Of a stretch of 64,000 nt of DNA, positions 22,937 through 35,200 are shown in pieces. The notes under the pieces are model-generated. The model was not told where the DNA came from, did not search any database, and was given only the letters and a program-made list of their open reading frames with translations. Each line of letters opens with the position of its first letter. Position 1 is the first letter of the stretch. The translations under genes were made by a program, and so were the position numbers. Source of the DNA: Sceloporus undulatus (taxonomy: Eukaryota > Chordata > Lepidosauria > Squamata > Phrynosomatidae); assembly GCF_019175285.1 (NCBI RefSeq), contig NC_056523.1:186819894-186883893 (forward strand), given 5' to 3'.

Positions 22937-23852
22937 TCTGGATGCTTGCTGCTATTGATCCCAACAGTTTATTGATGAGACTGGGACAGATTCTCCACCC
23001 ATGTTTTCCCCTCTCACCCAGTCTGGCACCTTCCAGCCTCTAGATGTTGATTCCAACTCTCATCAGCCCCCAACAGCACAGCCAATATTGGTGGGAGTTG
23101 TAATCTGATGAGCAGCACAACTCTCAGTCTTGGACTACAGCTTCTCTCCCCAAAGCAGCACAGGCAGGTGGTCAAAGATACAATCAAACTGGGGGAAGCT
23201 GTGTCATGTTCTCAGTTTGGGGGAAGAGGAGACAAGGTTCAAGGCTTGCCTATTTTCTCATGTTAGGCAGGCATGAGATACCTTGGCAGGTATCTCTGGT
23301 AGATAGCTGGGACTTCCTTCAACTGATTGGTCTCCTTTGAAATGGAGGAAGTTCGGAGCTTCTCTCAGCTGATTCTCTTGTGTGGTAACAGCTGTCCAAG
23401 GTCTCTTCCAGGCAAGTCCCAGAATCACTTCCCCTTTTCTAGCTTCGAAATGCCAAGAATTGGGCCAGGGGTGTGTCCAGCTGTATATCAGTGCCTCCCC
23501 ACTTATGATCCATGAAAAGAGCTTGAATCACAAGAGGCAGGGATAGATGTAAAGGTTTAAAAAATTCATTCCCCTAAAAATAAATATAATGACAGCAACA
23601 GACGCTCAACCAATTTAGACTAACTTCCCAAAAGCCCCAGTCCTTATAGTAAGGGGTCAAGGGACTTGGAGTCCAAGGGTGCATCAAAACTAGACAAATA
23701 TGGTAGTTTGATACATTAACTGCCATGTCTGTGTCCTATGAAATCAAATCCTCTCGTCTGGTGCAGGACTTAGAATTCTCTGTTAAACAGCTCTGGTCCA
23801 GTCCCTCAAACTACAGTTCCCAAGCTATACTGAAAAGAGAGGCATCAAGGAT

Positions 23853-24062
23853 TATTGTTGTGTGCCTTCAAGTCATTTCTAACTTAAGGTGAACCTGTCA
23901 TGGAGTTTTTTGGCAAGATTTATTCAGGGGGGTTGCCTTTGAGGCTGAGAGTGTGCTTTGCCCAAGGTCAGTCAGTGGCTTTCCATGGTGAAGCAGGGAT
24001 TTGAACACTGGTCTCCAGTGCTGCAGCCCAGTGCTCAAGCCATTACATCACACCTCCCTGCT
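23853..24062 (-). repeat. CORE-SINE, reverse
   Basis: 'TTGTTGTGTGCCTTCAAGTC', 'CTTTGCCCAAGGTCAGTCAG', 'TTTGAACACTGGTCTCCAG' in the expected reversed order. Confidence 0.85.
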
Positions 24063-24532
24063 AGGATTACAAGGAGGAAAGTAGTTCATGGGATAGTGGA
24101 CCACAGCTCTCTAGCACAAAATTCTAAGTACTTAAACAAAACATTCCAGGATTGCAATAGTGTGGATACACACCAAGACAATCTGGGGTTTTCTGCACTG
24201 CTTATTGAATGATAAGATTGTGGCAGGATTCAGGACAAGCAATGCTCTATTTAACCACTGGAGGGAGTGTTCAACTACTGTATATCCCCCTCCTTTTGAT
24301 AATAGCAGATCTTGATTCCATGGACTGATAGTGGCTGTGAGACAGAAAGATAACTGAAGGAGGATCTCCATCACACGACATGCCATTGGCTTATGGGATT
24401 TGCCATTGGTGGTGACAACCACCGGCTGAGAACAGGTCTTAAAGGAGCCTGAGCAAAATCCACAGATGACTTACAATATTGTATGCACAGAAACATCCAG
24501 AATCCACAAAACAGTGATATCTCTATTAAACC

Positions 24533-24625
24533 AGCCTTCAAATCGCATGTCAACTTGTGGCGACCCCATGAATTTCATAGGGTTTTCTTAGGCAAGGAAT
24601 CCTCAGAGGTGGGTTTGTCCATTCC
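24533..24625 (-). repeat. Sauria-type SINE tail
   Basis: 'TCAACTTGTGGCGACCCCAT' and 'GAATTTCATAGGGTTTTCTT' are the reverse of the tail seen in the 5S-headed SINE at 27578. Confidence 0.6.
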
Positions 24626-25104
24626 CAAACAAAATGCCACCAAAGTGTCAAGTTTTCTAGTTCTACGTAATTTTTCATTGTTTGGCTTGGTCAAAGTCAG
24701 GTGGGGTTACCTCTGTAAGCCCACGTGAGCTATGAGAAGTTACTTTTTAAGACTACAGTTTTCCCATTGCCTATGTTGGTAGGGGATTCCAGGGAGTCAT
24801 ACTTCAAAAAAGTAACTTCTCCATGATCTGTACCTGGTTGGTTAGTTGAGCACAGGATTCTGAATGATATGGGCTTTTAGTCCCGTAGGAGTCAAATAAA
24901 CAGACTGGAAACCCCTTCAGAGTCCATCTGCAGTAACTCCCTGAAAGCCAGCACACCAGTTTTCACTAAAACCATGTCCCTCTCTATATTTTCTATATTT
25001 CCTTTCTATAGTTCCTTTCTTTCTATATTTCCTTTCTATATTTCCTTACCTGATGTGGGCCACTGGATCTTATGATGGAACTCAAGAGGTTTCTGGGACA
25101 TGGT

Positions 25105-25330
25105 TTAGCTGCAGACTGCCAAAATAAAGCTGCTTCAGGTCTCTTTGGAGGTTTGCTATTTAAATGATGCATGGGTCCTAAGAGTCTGGAGGTCGCACCA
25201 AAGCCACGCTCCATTCCTAAGCACTGGAGGGCAGCTTTGGTGCAGCTTCCGGATTCTTAGGACCCATGCATCACTTAAATAGCATATCTCCAAAGAGACC
25301 CGAAGCAGCTTTATTTTGGCAGTCTGTAAC
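25105..25330. repeat. Foldback MITE, family B
   Basis: Inverted arms: 'GACTGCCAAAATAAAGCTGC' at the left and its near reverse complement at 25303-25325. Inner blocks 'ATGATGCATGGGTCCTAAGA' and 'TCTTAGGACCCATGCATCA' mirror each other. No coding capacity. Confidence 0.8.
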
Positions 25331-25870
25331 AGGCCATAGAATCTTTAAAAAAAGCTCTGAACAGATCTTAAACAACACATTTCTCCTAATGTTTAAGTGT
25401 AATCTCCTTTCTTGCAATTGGAGTCCATTGCTTTGTGTTCCAGTCTCTGGAGCAGCAAGAAACAAGCTGACTCCATCTTCTATATGATACTCCTTCAGAT
25501 ATTTACAGATAGCCAACATGTCACCTCTCAAGCTTAAACGTATACAGCTCTCTCAGGTGTTCCTCATAATGCATGGTTCCTGACCTTTGATCCTTTTGGC
25601 CACCCTTCTCTGGACACACTAAAGCTTGTTGATATCCTTCAACTGCGTTGCCCAGAACAGGACACAATATTCCCGGTGAGGTCTGACTAAAGAACAGACT
25701 TCCCTTGATCTGGACACTATGGCCCTGTGGATACAGCCTAGAATTACATTGGCTTTTTTGGATGCCACATCACACTGTTGATTCATGTTTAGTCTGTGGT
25801 CTACTAAGATCCCAAGATCCTTTTTCACATGCACTGCTTTCAAGCCGACAAATATATCCTATATTTATGC
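25331..25870 (-). mobile_element. CR1 LINE, ORF2 C-terminal fragment
   Basis: The reverse strand encodes CR1 reverse-transcriptase tail blocks: 'KKDLGILVDHRLNMNQQCDV', 'KKANVILGCIHRAI', 'LVRPHREYCVLFWA' and 'RGDMLAICKYLKEYH'. Frames shift between blocks, so it is a dead copy. Foldback B sits at its 3' side. Confidence 0.85.
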
Positions 25871-27084
25871 ATTTTATTTAATTCATGCAGAGCAGAGGCT
25901 TGGCTCACAAGGCTTCACTGTTGCCCTGGTTTGAATGGAGAGTAACCCCAGGAGACACAGCTTGGAAAAGTGTGGACCACTACTCCCAAACTCCTAAACC
26001 AGTATGTCCATAGCTTAGAGTAATCCCACTCTCCATTCCCCCATCCCCAAGCTGCACATTATCTTAAAAAGTTGTCTTTCAAGAAAGTTTTTGTGCCAGG
26101 GCAATACTGACCTTCACATGGAGGAAGCTCTGACATCTCTCTGAGAGACATCATAGAATATAACCATTCGAACACTGCAGGCATCATAGATCAGCACACA
26201 CATGAGTTGGATTTGTGACGTACACAGTATATCAGTGACAAAATCTGAACAAATGTTTTTATACCACAAAATAATAATAATAATGGGTCTCAGGTCCAAG
26301 TTACAGTCTCTCTTCTAGCTCCCAGGGCCATCGCAAGAGCAGCAAAGGGATTTATTCAGCTAGTGCTGCTTTGCTCCAGAAAAAGCAACAGTCCTGGGCA
26401 CTCTCTGTGTTATTGGTGTCAAGCATTTCAACAGCCTTCTTTTTCCTTCTTTTTTGGTGTTTGGGGTTTCTTTTTCTTCTTACAGCTGACATCCTTTCAA
26501 CCAGATAGACAAGTCACGGCCTTCACAATTCCTCTTCCAACCCATCCTGAAAGAGAAGAGTCAAAGCGAAAGAAAGAGATTTCCTGAAGACACATATTCA
26601 AAGGATGCAATCCATCTTAACACTGCAGTCCCCCACTGAAACAGATAAAAGAGGGATGAGAATTCAGCCAGAGCTGGCCTAAGGCATTTAGTTAACAGAA
26701 GCAATGAGCAAAATTTTGACACATCTCCTTCTGTTGTTCTATATGGAAAAACCAACTGGATTGGGAGTTGAATTGCTCTTCAACGCTAATGTAGGGAGCA
26801 GAAAACAAGCCATATGGCACACAGCTCTTCCAAAACCTCTTGCTGCTGCCTCCAACAATCTGCTGTCCAAGGCAATGGCTTAATTTTATCTAAAGGTAGG
26901 TCTGGTTCAGAGTACAACTAAAGCTTTGGTATTGCAAGAATCACCAAGCTTCCAGGAGAAGAGGCTCCACAGCCTCAGAGTCATAAAGGTTTTCCAGTTG
27001 CACTGAATATAAGGTTTGCCAGGTCAGGAGCATGCTAGACCCTGAGACTTCATGGCCAAAACCTGAGACTTAGGGACAGTACAT
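25871..27084. other. No gene seen
   Basis: Unclassified sequence with short (AAT)n at about 26270-26284. No splice-flanked coding segment recognised on either strand. Confidence 0.4.
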
Positions 27085-27435
27085 ACCTTCAAACTGCCCT
27101 GATTTGGCAGAGACACTCCCCAATTAGTCCCACTTTTCAGTTGCTTTTAAAATGTCTCAGTTTCTCTCTCGGCCTCCCACTTTCCTTTTTTGTCCTCAGC
27201 TTGCTTCAATTCTTTCATACTTTTGCAAAGTGCAAAAGTAGCCTGCACTCAGATAACTCAGATGAGCAGAGAGGAAAGGAGTGCCCAGAATTTTGCCTTT
27301 CCCAGTAGACTCAAGCAAAAGCAAACAGCCACAGTCTCTCCTAGTTGTTTTTCCTCATTAACAGTTTTTGCCAATTTAACCACATTGATGTTGCTTGCTA
27401 ACATGTCCCAGTTTTCATCTAAGAACTGTTGGTGG
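27085..27435. repeat. Dispersed TIR repeat, family P
   Basis: 'ACCTTCAAACTGCCCTGATT', 'TGCAAAGTGCAAAAGTAGCC' and 'CTTTCCCAGTAGACTCAAGC' match the other P copies. Confidence 0.7.
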
Positions 27436-27577
27436 GTAACTGGCAAAACCACCTGTGAGTACTCTTTACTTAAGAAAACCCTATGGAATTCACCCTATAC
27501 ATCAATAGGCAAATTGAGGGTACTCTCTCTCATTCTCTCTCTCAAACAGAAGCACACACACTATACATAAGGGCCTA

Positions 27578-27772
27578 AGACACCGGATCCTATCTGATCT
27601 TTGAAGCTAAGCATAGTCAGCCCTGGCTAGTATTTGGATGGGAGACCACTAATGAATATTATGTGCTGTAGGCTACATTTCAGAGGGAGTGCCTGGCAAA
27701 ACTCAACTCTGGATGTTCCTTGCCTAAGAAAACTCTATGAAATTCATGAAGTCACCAAAAATCAAAAGGCAA
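27578..27772 (+). repeat. 5S-rRNA-headed SINE (5S-Sauria type)
   Basis: 27578-27674 follows vertebrate 5S rRNA: 'TGAAGCTAAGCATAGTCAG' and 'GGATGGGAGACC', ending 'GTGCTGTAGGCT'. This is fused to a Sauria-like tail 'CTTGCCTAAGAAAACTCTAT'. 5S-headed SINEs are known from Anolis. Divergence from real 5S rules out a functional gene. Confidence 0.8.
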
Positions 27773-27985
27773 CATTATTATTATTATTAACCTTTATTTA
27801 TGAAGCGCTGTATATTTACACAGCACTGTACATACAATCTTTTTAATTAGATGGTTCCCTGCCCTCGGGCTTACAATCTAAAAAGACATGACACAAAAGG
27901 AGAAGGGAGTGGTGGAGGGAAAGGGGATGAGGTCCAGCAGTTACTCTCTACCTCTGAGGCCTGGACCAAGGCAGATGGGCTGGAG
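27773..27985. repeat. (ATT)n-seeded repeat, LINE/SINE-like
   Basis: (TTA)n, then 'CCTTTATTTATGAAGCGCTG' and 'ATGGTTCCCTGCCCTCGGGC'. Related to blocks at 1885 and 13270. Family not named with confidence. Confidence 0.55.
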
Positions 27986-28061
27986 GGAGGGCTTGGCAAC
28001 TTGAAAGCATGTATACAGACAGACAGACACATACATTCTATACTCACTGTAGACTCTTTCC

Positions 28062-28293
28062 TGTCGTGTGCTTTCAAGTAGTTTCTGACTTATGGTGACC
28101 CTAAGGTGAACTTATGGGGTTTTCTTGGCAAAGTTTGTTCAGAGAAGGGTTGCGATTGCCTTCCCCTGAGGCTGAGAGCATGCAACTTGCCCAAGGTGAC
28201 CCAGAGGGTTTCATGGCTGAGCTAGGAATTGAACCCTGGTCTCCTGAACCATAGTCCAACACTATATCAAATCACTATGCCACACTAGCTCTC
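28062..28293 (-). repeat. CORE-SINE, reverse, full length
   Basis: 'GTGTGCTTTCAAGTAGTTTC' through 'ATTGAACCCTGGTCTCCTGA' to 'CACTATGCCACACTAGCTCT'. Confidence 0.85.
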
Positions 28294-29067
28294 AGACTCT
28301 TCTTATGATCTGATTATTATTGTTTATCAATTGCCATTTCAATCCCATGACATCCTCCATTGACCATTGAGCTTAAGGGGGCATATAGAGCCCTCTTCCC
28401 CACTGTACTGTCACAACCATCATACTGGCTTCACTGGAGATGTGTAATTCTGATTTCAGGAGGGTCCATATAAAGCAGAGGCCCTAAACATGGAAAGTAG
28501 ATGCCCATACACACACACACACTCTTTACACATACCTACCCATGCGGATAGCATGAGGCCTAGGATGTGACAATAAAGCCAGTGATTGTAGCCTTGCTTT
28601 CTTCCTCCAGACAACCATAATCATACAAACTGAACGCTCCCAATTAACCGTGACATTGGCTAGGAGACTTTGGGCCAGACATTCCCTTTGAACCTAGCCT
28701 GTTCTCCATGATGCTCATGGGGATAAAATGGGATTGGAAAAACATTCATACCGCCCCAAGCTCTTTAGTGGGAGGGAGGATCAGCCAAAATTCTAACATT
28801 ATTAGAATCAGTAATTTGCATTACATGATGAGAGGAGGAATAAAGGCTGAGAACTTTGTAGCAACTTGGTACCTGTTTTTACCATTCAAGAACTGAATGG
28901 TAAACTCTCCAACTAACCAATTGGCTCTTTGACACCGAAGACATTAATATGTTAATCAAAAAAAGTAACTAATGATACACATTATATATGTGTAGGCACA
29001 TATTTATTTAGAAGCATTTTGATCTGATTATTACTCTGTTTGACATATTGCTATGATAATAATTGAT

Positions 29068-29726
29068 CATGATGATAATGATGGCATTAATTTGGGGAAA
29101 ATAATAAACAATTAGGAAAAACAACAGAGTTATTTGAACCATGGCTATTGGAACCATTAGGTTTCAATGATAAAATTCAAATTCTCTCTGTTGTGTGAGT
29201 ATAAGCTATACAGGATAAGTCTCCCTTATTCAAAATGCTTGGGACCAGAAGTGTTTTGGATTTCAGATTTTATGGATTTTGGAATATTTGCATACACACA
29301 ACAAGGTATCTTGGGGAGGGGCCTCAAGTCCATACATTAAATTCATTCAAGTTTCGTATACATCTTACATGCATAGGCTGAAGGTAATTTTATATTTTAA
29401 ATAATGTTATGCACGAAACAAAGTTTTTGTACACTGAACTATCAGAAAGCAAAGCTGTCACTATCTCTGCCACCCATGTGGATTTTGGAGTATTTGGGAT
29501 TTTGGAATTCCAAATCAGGAGACTCGGCCTGTACTAAGTTTTCAAAATGACCACTAAGTGGCAGCACATATGAGAGATGGAGAGAAGTATTGGTAGAAGA
29601 ATAGGGATTTTCCAGACAGGATAAGACTAAAATAAGAGCCATCACCATCTGATGGAGCTGAATCAGCTATATCATTTTTGGAATTGACTTGGGAAGTCAA
29701 AATATTGTGCTAGATTATTCTGTGTA
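29068..29726 (+). repeat. Duplicated block, copy 1 (with Tigger-like insert)
   Basis: Left flank 'TTAATTTGGGGAAAATAATA', type-2 Tigger-like MITE, and right flank 'CACCATCTGATGGAGCTGAA' match 36570-37312 in the same order and orientation. Homology covers both the MITE and its flanks. Confidence 0.7.
29211..29531. mobile_element. Tigger-like MITE, type 2
   Basis: Begins 'CAGGATAAGTCTCCCTTATT', ends 'GGAGACTCGGCCTG', flanked by TA on both sides. Interior 'TGGGACCAGAAGTGTTTTGG' and 'ACACTGAACTATCAGAAAGC' is typical of this family. Confidence 0.8.
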
Positions 29727-30020
29727 AAGAAACTGTGTGAATGTTACTATATTTGCTACACAATTGAGAATAAATATACAAAGAATTTCTCTAGGATGCT
29801 CAGGATGAATTTAACATGATAGCTTTAGGGGAAATGGTTCCAGTGACTACTATCAAGCCAGGATGGATTTATATCTCCACTGATTCATGCTGACTATTGG
29901 ATCTATCTTGCTATTTTGAAATGTATCAAGGTAACTAATGATTTTCATTTGGTGATTTTTATGACTTTGAAAAACAATCAAAGTCTCTGAAGTCACTCTG
30001 AACTCTTAGGAGGAATAGTA

Positions 30021-30405
30021 CAGCATGCCCTCCAAAATTTCAGAGATGGAAGCTGGGACATGTGTGCCACCACCAAGCAATATAAGAATGTGGTCTAGAT
30101 GGCAAAAGGTATTAATGAGGAAGAATATACAAACTAGGAGAGGCTGCAGCAGTTTACTTTTGCCTAAGGCTCCTGGGAAGGGCAAGATTCCACCCCTTCC
30201 TCTCCTTCCCTCCCCTGCAGAATGAATAGAGTACAAACTACTCTTGCACTTTGAACTCATTTTGCTGAAGTATACTAAGGGCAAAGGGAGAAAGTGGAAG
30301 GAGGAGGAGAGAAACAGAGACATTTTAAAATCAGCTGGGGGGGAAACAAGACAACATATGATTAACTGGGCTGTCCCTGCCAGATTGAGAGAGCTGGAAG
30401 GTATG
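30021..30405. repeat. Dispersed TIR repeat, family P (opposite orientation)
   Basis: 'CATGCCCTCCAAAATTTCAG', 'AGGCTGCAGCAGTTTACTTT' and 'CTGCCAGATTGAGAGAGC' follow the P order reversed relative to the copy at 27085. Confidence 0.7.
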
Positions 30406-30608
30406 TTACAATAAAGTAAATCAATCAATCATTTATCCTGCACCTGAATTCCATTAATTTTTCCCTGGATTGATGTTTTTCACCTTTTGGATCATTATGT
30501 AGTGTAGCGGCTAAGAATGTTGAACTGTGAATTATGGAAGATCCAGGTTCCAGTCCTCACAGGGCAATTCACAGGATGAACTTCAGCCAGTTCTTTTCCC
30601 TCTTTGAT

Positions 30609-30815
30609 TGCAGAAATAATACATTTTGACACCACTTTAATTGATATGGCTCAATGCTATGGAAATTCTGGGAACTGTAGTCTGTTGTGGCACCAAAACT
30701 CTCTGACAGAGAAGACTGAATGTCTCTCCAAACTACAGTTCCCAGAATGCCACAGCATTGAGCCATGGTCATTAAAGTACTATCAACCTGGATTGTTTCT
30801 GCAGTGTGGATGCAG
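30609..30815. repeat. Foldback MITE, family A
   Basis: Good copy: 'GATTGCAGAAATAATACATT' left, 'GTTTCTGCAGTGTGGATGCA' right, with symmetrical 'TTCTGGGAACTGTAGTC' and 'ACTACAGTTCCCAGAA' inside. Confidence 0.85.
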
Positions 30816-31292
30816 CCTACATCTGACCTTCCTCTCACCGTTCTTGTTGTGAAGAGGAAGAAAGTAAAAGAAGGAACAGTAGAGTCAAATATAGGGTTGC
30901 CAGATAGCAGAGCCTTGATTCTTCAGTTTTCATAGGAGAGAGATGAAGGTTTTGGGGTTGTTCAGCTCCAGGAGAAAGGAAAGGATTGTATGTAAACCTC
31001 CAGCTCAGCTAGTACTACAATTTTGCAACACTTACTAATTGACTGGTTGCTGCAATTTGCAAAGACTCTTCAGGAGGTCTATGTACTGTATTTATTTCCT
31101 CCTTCCCTCCTAGCCATGGTGCCAGGGGTCACCCTCCACTCTGTTTTGCCTCCATCTACTGATATTCTTTATTCTGACTTCCAAATTAAGTGAGGAGAAA
31201 TAATTACCTCATTCCACTTTGATCTGGGAACTGTGCCTTTAGCTAAGATTTCTGTCTTAATTTCCAAAGAGAAAAAATGTGTGTTCTCTCTC

Positions 31293-31320
31293 TGTGTGTG
31301 TGTGTGTGTGTGCGCGTGTG
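31293..31320. repeat. (TG)n microsatellite
   Basis: TG run drifting into (CG)(TG) at its end. Seen directly. Confidence 0.9.
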
Positions 31321-31493
31321 CACATGCATGTGTGTTTTGATGACTAGCTGCAAGCAAATGTGATCAGTTCTTTAATGCATAATGTTTAATGACTTCACCA
31401 GAGGCCATTCACGGGTCTCAGATTTTGGCCCAGAAACCTCAGGGCCTGATACAATCCTGATCTGGCAAGCCTAATCATGTACTCTCTCCAGTA

Positions 31494-31909
31494 CAGGGGT
31501 AGGCAACCTGCGGCCCGCGGGCCGGATGCGGCCCAGCAAGGCCTTGGGACCGGCCCCCGACCGGTCCTGCCGCCGATTGCCGCCGGAGCCTTTGGCCTCT
31601 CGCGTGAGGGTGTGGGGCCTTTGGCCTATCAGGAGGAGGCGGGCAAGGGGGGCAATTGTCTATAGAAGCCTCAGAAATATGCATTTATATTAATATTTTT
31701 TAAAAAAATCAGCAAATTTTTTCGCGTGTCCTCCATTTTTTAAAAAAAGTACCCTCGATTTGAAAATTTTGTCCTACATTTGTCCCGGTTTATTTATTTA
31801 TTTCAATTTTTTAAAAAATTATTTAATTATTTATTTTTTTTGCTTCGGCCCCCCAGTTGTCTGAGGGACAGCAACCCGGCCCCCGGCTCAAAAAGGTTGC
31901 CTACCCCTG
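31494..31909. mobile_element. hAT MITE with perfect target duplication
   Basis: Termini CAGGGGTAGGCAACCT and AGGTTGCCTACCCCTG are perfect inverted repeats. The 8-bp duplication CTCCAGTA flanks it at 31486-31493 and 31910-31917. Its 5' part is very G+C-rich ('GGCCCGCGGGCCGGATGCGG') while its 3' part is AT-rich. Non-coding. Confidence 0.9.
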
Positions 31910-32156
31910 CTCCAGTACATAGGAGAAAATTTTAATGGGAAATAAATATAATAAATAAATAAAATATGCTTTTGTCTTACAGAAGTTCAGAGGATAGAAG
32001 CTAACAGCACTGGTTATGTATCACTCCTTCTCCTTCCAGCAAAATTCCTTATGGTGTCTGAGCTTTGCTGGAATGGGCAAATTCAAGGGGCATAGATTAC
32101 ATCCCTGCCTTCCACACCCGCATCCAGGCCCCATACCCCTTACAGATTTTTTTTAC

Positions 32157-32235
32157 CAGGCCCCAAGGCTTCTGGGTCCTCGCGCAATTTTCATGGCACA
32201 GACAATGTCATCATTGATGTTACTGGTCAGGAGAT
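32157..32235 (-). CDS. SPACA3-like exon 3
   Basis: Acceptor CAG|ATCTC; encodes [20 protein letters not shown] then RSLGAW, ending in TG|GTAAAA within the Trp108 codon. It is 79 nt, the usual length of this exon in c-type lysozymes. The donor GTAAAA is weaker than the other donors. Confidence 0.85.
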
Positions 32236-35200
32236 CTGTCAGGAAAGAGGAAGAAGGGCATGAGGGGTGAGCCAACACTCTGTATTCCTGCTGCTGTGGA
32301 AGTAACCCACATATTACACCACCCCTGCTGAACTTTTTCAATCTCGGGCCTTTTACATCAATCCCTCAGAGCCATTTCTTTTTTTTCTTCTTCTTTTTTT
32401 GAACATCAGCTCCCAGAATCCCTGACTGTTGGCTAAGGTGGCTGGACCTTCTCGGAGTTGAAGCTCAAAACACCTGGAGGACCAATGTTTGGGAACCACT
32501 GTTATTGCATTGTCCCCTTCAACCTCAGAGGCTTTACTTCATCTTTTCTGGCCAAATGACCACTGCTTCTCAAGCCCTCTCACCTGGTCCCTGTGCATCA
32601 GCATGTCCATCCCTCCTCCCAGCATGATAGATTCCCAAACTGTGACATTGCTCCAGAAACTACTTCTTCAAACTCCAGTTCCTCCAGCCAACATGGTCCC
32701 TGACCATGCTGTCTGGAGGAATCCTGCCAGCTCTAGTCCAATAAATAACATTTCCATGTTCCAAATAGGAGTTCTTGTTGTCTCCCCAGCCACTGGAGTA
32801 GCCATGGGTGATGACAAGTTGATCACCAAGCTGGTCACTTCTGGCCACTGAATGGATACATCAAAACCAGCCATTACCACCACCCTTTTCTTGGCCTCCA
32901 GAAAAGAACAAGATCATTTGATGAGTAAGAGATTCTGGAATCTGTAGTGCAAAAAACATTCTTCTATGCTCTGTCTAGAACATTCTAGCACGCCATGCAA
33001 GACCTGTATGAGTCAAACCTCTCAAAGTGCCAAATTATATAGGAAGCTGATATGTTTCCCTGCATGATTTACAGTGCCTCCTTCCATCAGCTTCTGATAG
33101 CAGCAGAAGCAAGGAGTGGTAATGCTACTAGGGTCTCTTTCACTTGATACATTTATAACCTATGATCGCTCCTTCATGGTTCCTGTCTATGTAATCCTGA
33201 GGGACATTTATTTAGAATTGTCAGATGGGGAGCTATAGTGTTTTGGCCAAACTACACCTCCCAAGAGTCCATAGGATGGAGCTACATCACTTGAAGTGGT
33301 ATCAAAGTGCTATGTCAAAGAGATCTGTATCTCTACATAGAGTGTGCTTGAACCATTTCATCAAAAGTTGAGTCCAACCAGGGAGTGGGGAGAGGAGGAA
33401 ACTGCTGCTATGTCATGTTCTTGTCGTTGTTGGGTGCCTCAAGTCATTTCCAATTTATGGTTATCCTGAGGGGACCATATCATGAGATTTTCTGGATCAG
33501 AGAGTGTGTTACTCACTCAAGGCCAGCCAGTGGATTTCCATGGCTGAGCAGAGAATCAAACCTTGTTATCCAGAGTTATAATCCAGCACACCAACCACTA
33601 TACCATGTGGGCTTTCTGCTATGTCATACCCTCCAACATTTCGTAGATGAAAACGGGGACAATGTGATGAAGCACCATCAGAGTGTGATCAAGAGGGTAA
33701 GAGTTATAAATGAGAAAGAACTGACAAGATCACACAGGCTGCTGCAGTTTGCATTTGCTTGAGCTTCCTGGGAAGGACAAGATTCTGCCTTCTCCTATCC
33801 TGTCCCCTTCACACCCTCAGATGAATCATTAACTGAGTGCAAACTCCTTTTGCACTTTGAACTCTGTTTCCAGCAACTGAAGTAAACTTAGGACAAAGGG
33901 GGAAAGTGGGAGGAGGAGAGGCAAACTGAAAGTTTTTACAAGCAGATAGGAAAAATGAGACAACGGAACATTAACAGCAACTGTATTGGCCAAATCAGGC
34001 TTTTTGGAGGACAGATTATGTCTAACCTATGGCGAGAGCTTCACTTCCTTCCAATCAGAAGATAGTATGTCCAGATCAATAATACAGAGTGTAGGAACAG
34101 AAGCGAGCTCCAAACAGAGGATAATTTGTATCCTTACATTTGCATTCTTAGTGCTAAGGTAAGAGCTACATTGCACAACACCAGCAAAAGTCTACCCTCT
34201 TCATCTTCATCCCATCCACCCACTGTTACCTTTTCTCATCCAAGTACAATAACATCCAAAATCCACAAAACAGCAATACCTTCATTAGGCCAACTAAAAC
34301 ACACAAAATACATGATACAAGCTTTTGAAGCTCCACTGGCCAAGATGTTAAAAATCAACAGGAGAAAGAGAGAAAAATGACAATGTTGGAGTCATATGCC
34401 TACATTTTATGAAGATATTGTAATAGTTGTTCTCAGTTAAGATCTACAGCGGGCTATCCAAGTAGGCAAAGGCTATATCTCCTTCTTGATCATGCAGACT
34501 CTGGGAGACAAAGAGTTATAAAGTCCAGGAAATAAAATTTAAGATCCATTAGCAACAAAAAAAGAAGGCTCCTTTGAGATTCAGGTTTGATTTTTAACAC
34601 CTTTGCCTGATGAAGAAGCAAGTGGAGCTTCAAAAGCTTGTGTTATTTATTTTGTGCATTTTGGTTGTCCCCATAAAGGCATTGTTGCTTTGTGGATTTT
34701 GGATCCTATTGTAGTTTGCTATAGGGCCAACTCATCTACCCTGGACATCTTTTCTCATCCAGTTGCAATGCAGTGCCCCCTAAGTGTCACAGTGTAGAAG
34801 AGAAGCCAACCCACTTCAGAGCGCTCACCGCTGCAGTGCATACGGCACACGTTGGGCTTAAAGTGCTTGTAATCTTCACACCAGAGGTGGCTGTTGATCT
34901 GGAAGATACCGTTGCTGGTGCTGCCATCAGCTTCATGGTCCACCATGGCTGTGTCAAAGCGGCTCTCGTAGAAAGCCATGCAGATCCCTGTGAATGAGAA
35001 GATGGAATTCAACTGTGCTCTACAGCAGGCTTTGCCACTGCCCTTGTCTGAGTGATGCATATCAAGCACATAGGAAAACAAGTCCTTGGAGGGGTTTCCT
35101 AACTTGCTTTGTTTCTTCTATTCACAAGGGACACAGGGATGAGTAAGGAGCAGGCCTGTCCCTATCCTTTGTTTTGCTGGTTTTGTTGTGTCCTTTCTGA

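Noticed and set aside
27578-27674. 5S rRNA gene
   Set aside because: Too diverged from 5S rRNA and fused to a SINE tail with no terminator run.
31494-31660. CpG island or exon antisense to the SPACA3-like gene's 3' side
   Set aside because: The GC-rich stretch is the 5' part of a hAT MITE with its own target duplication.
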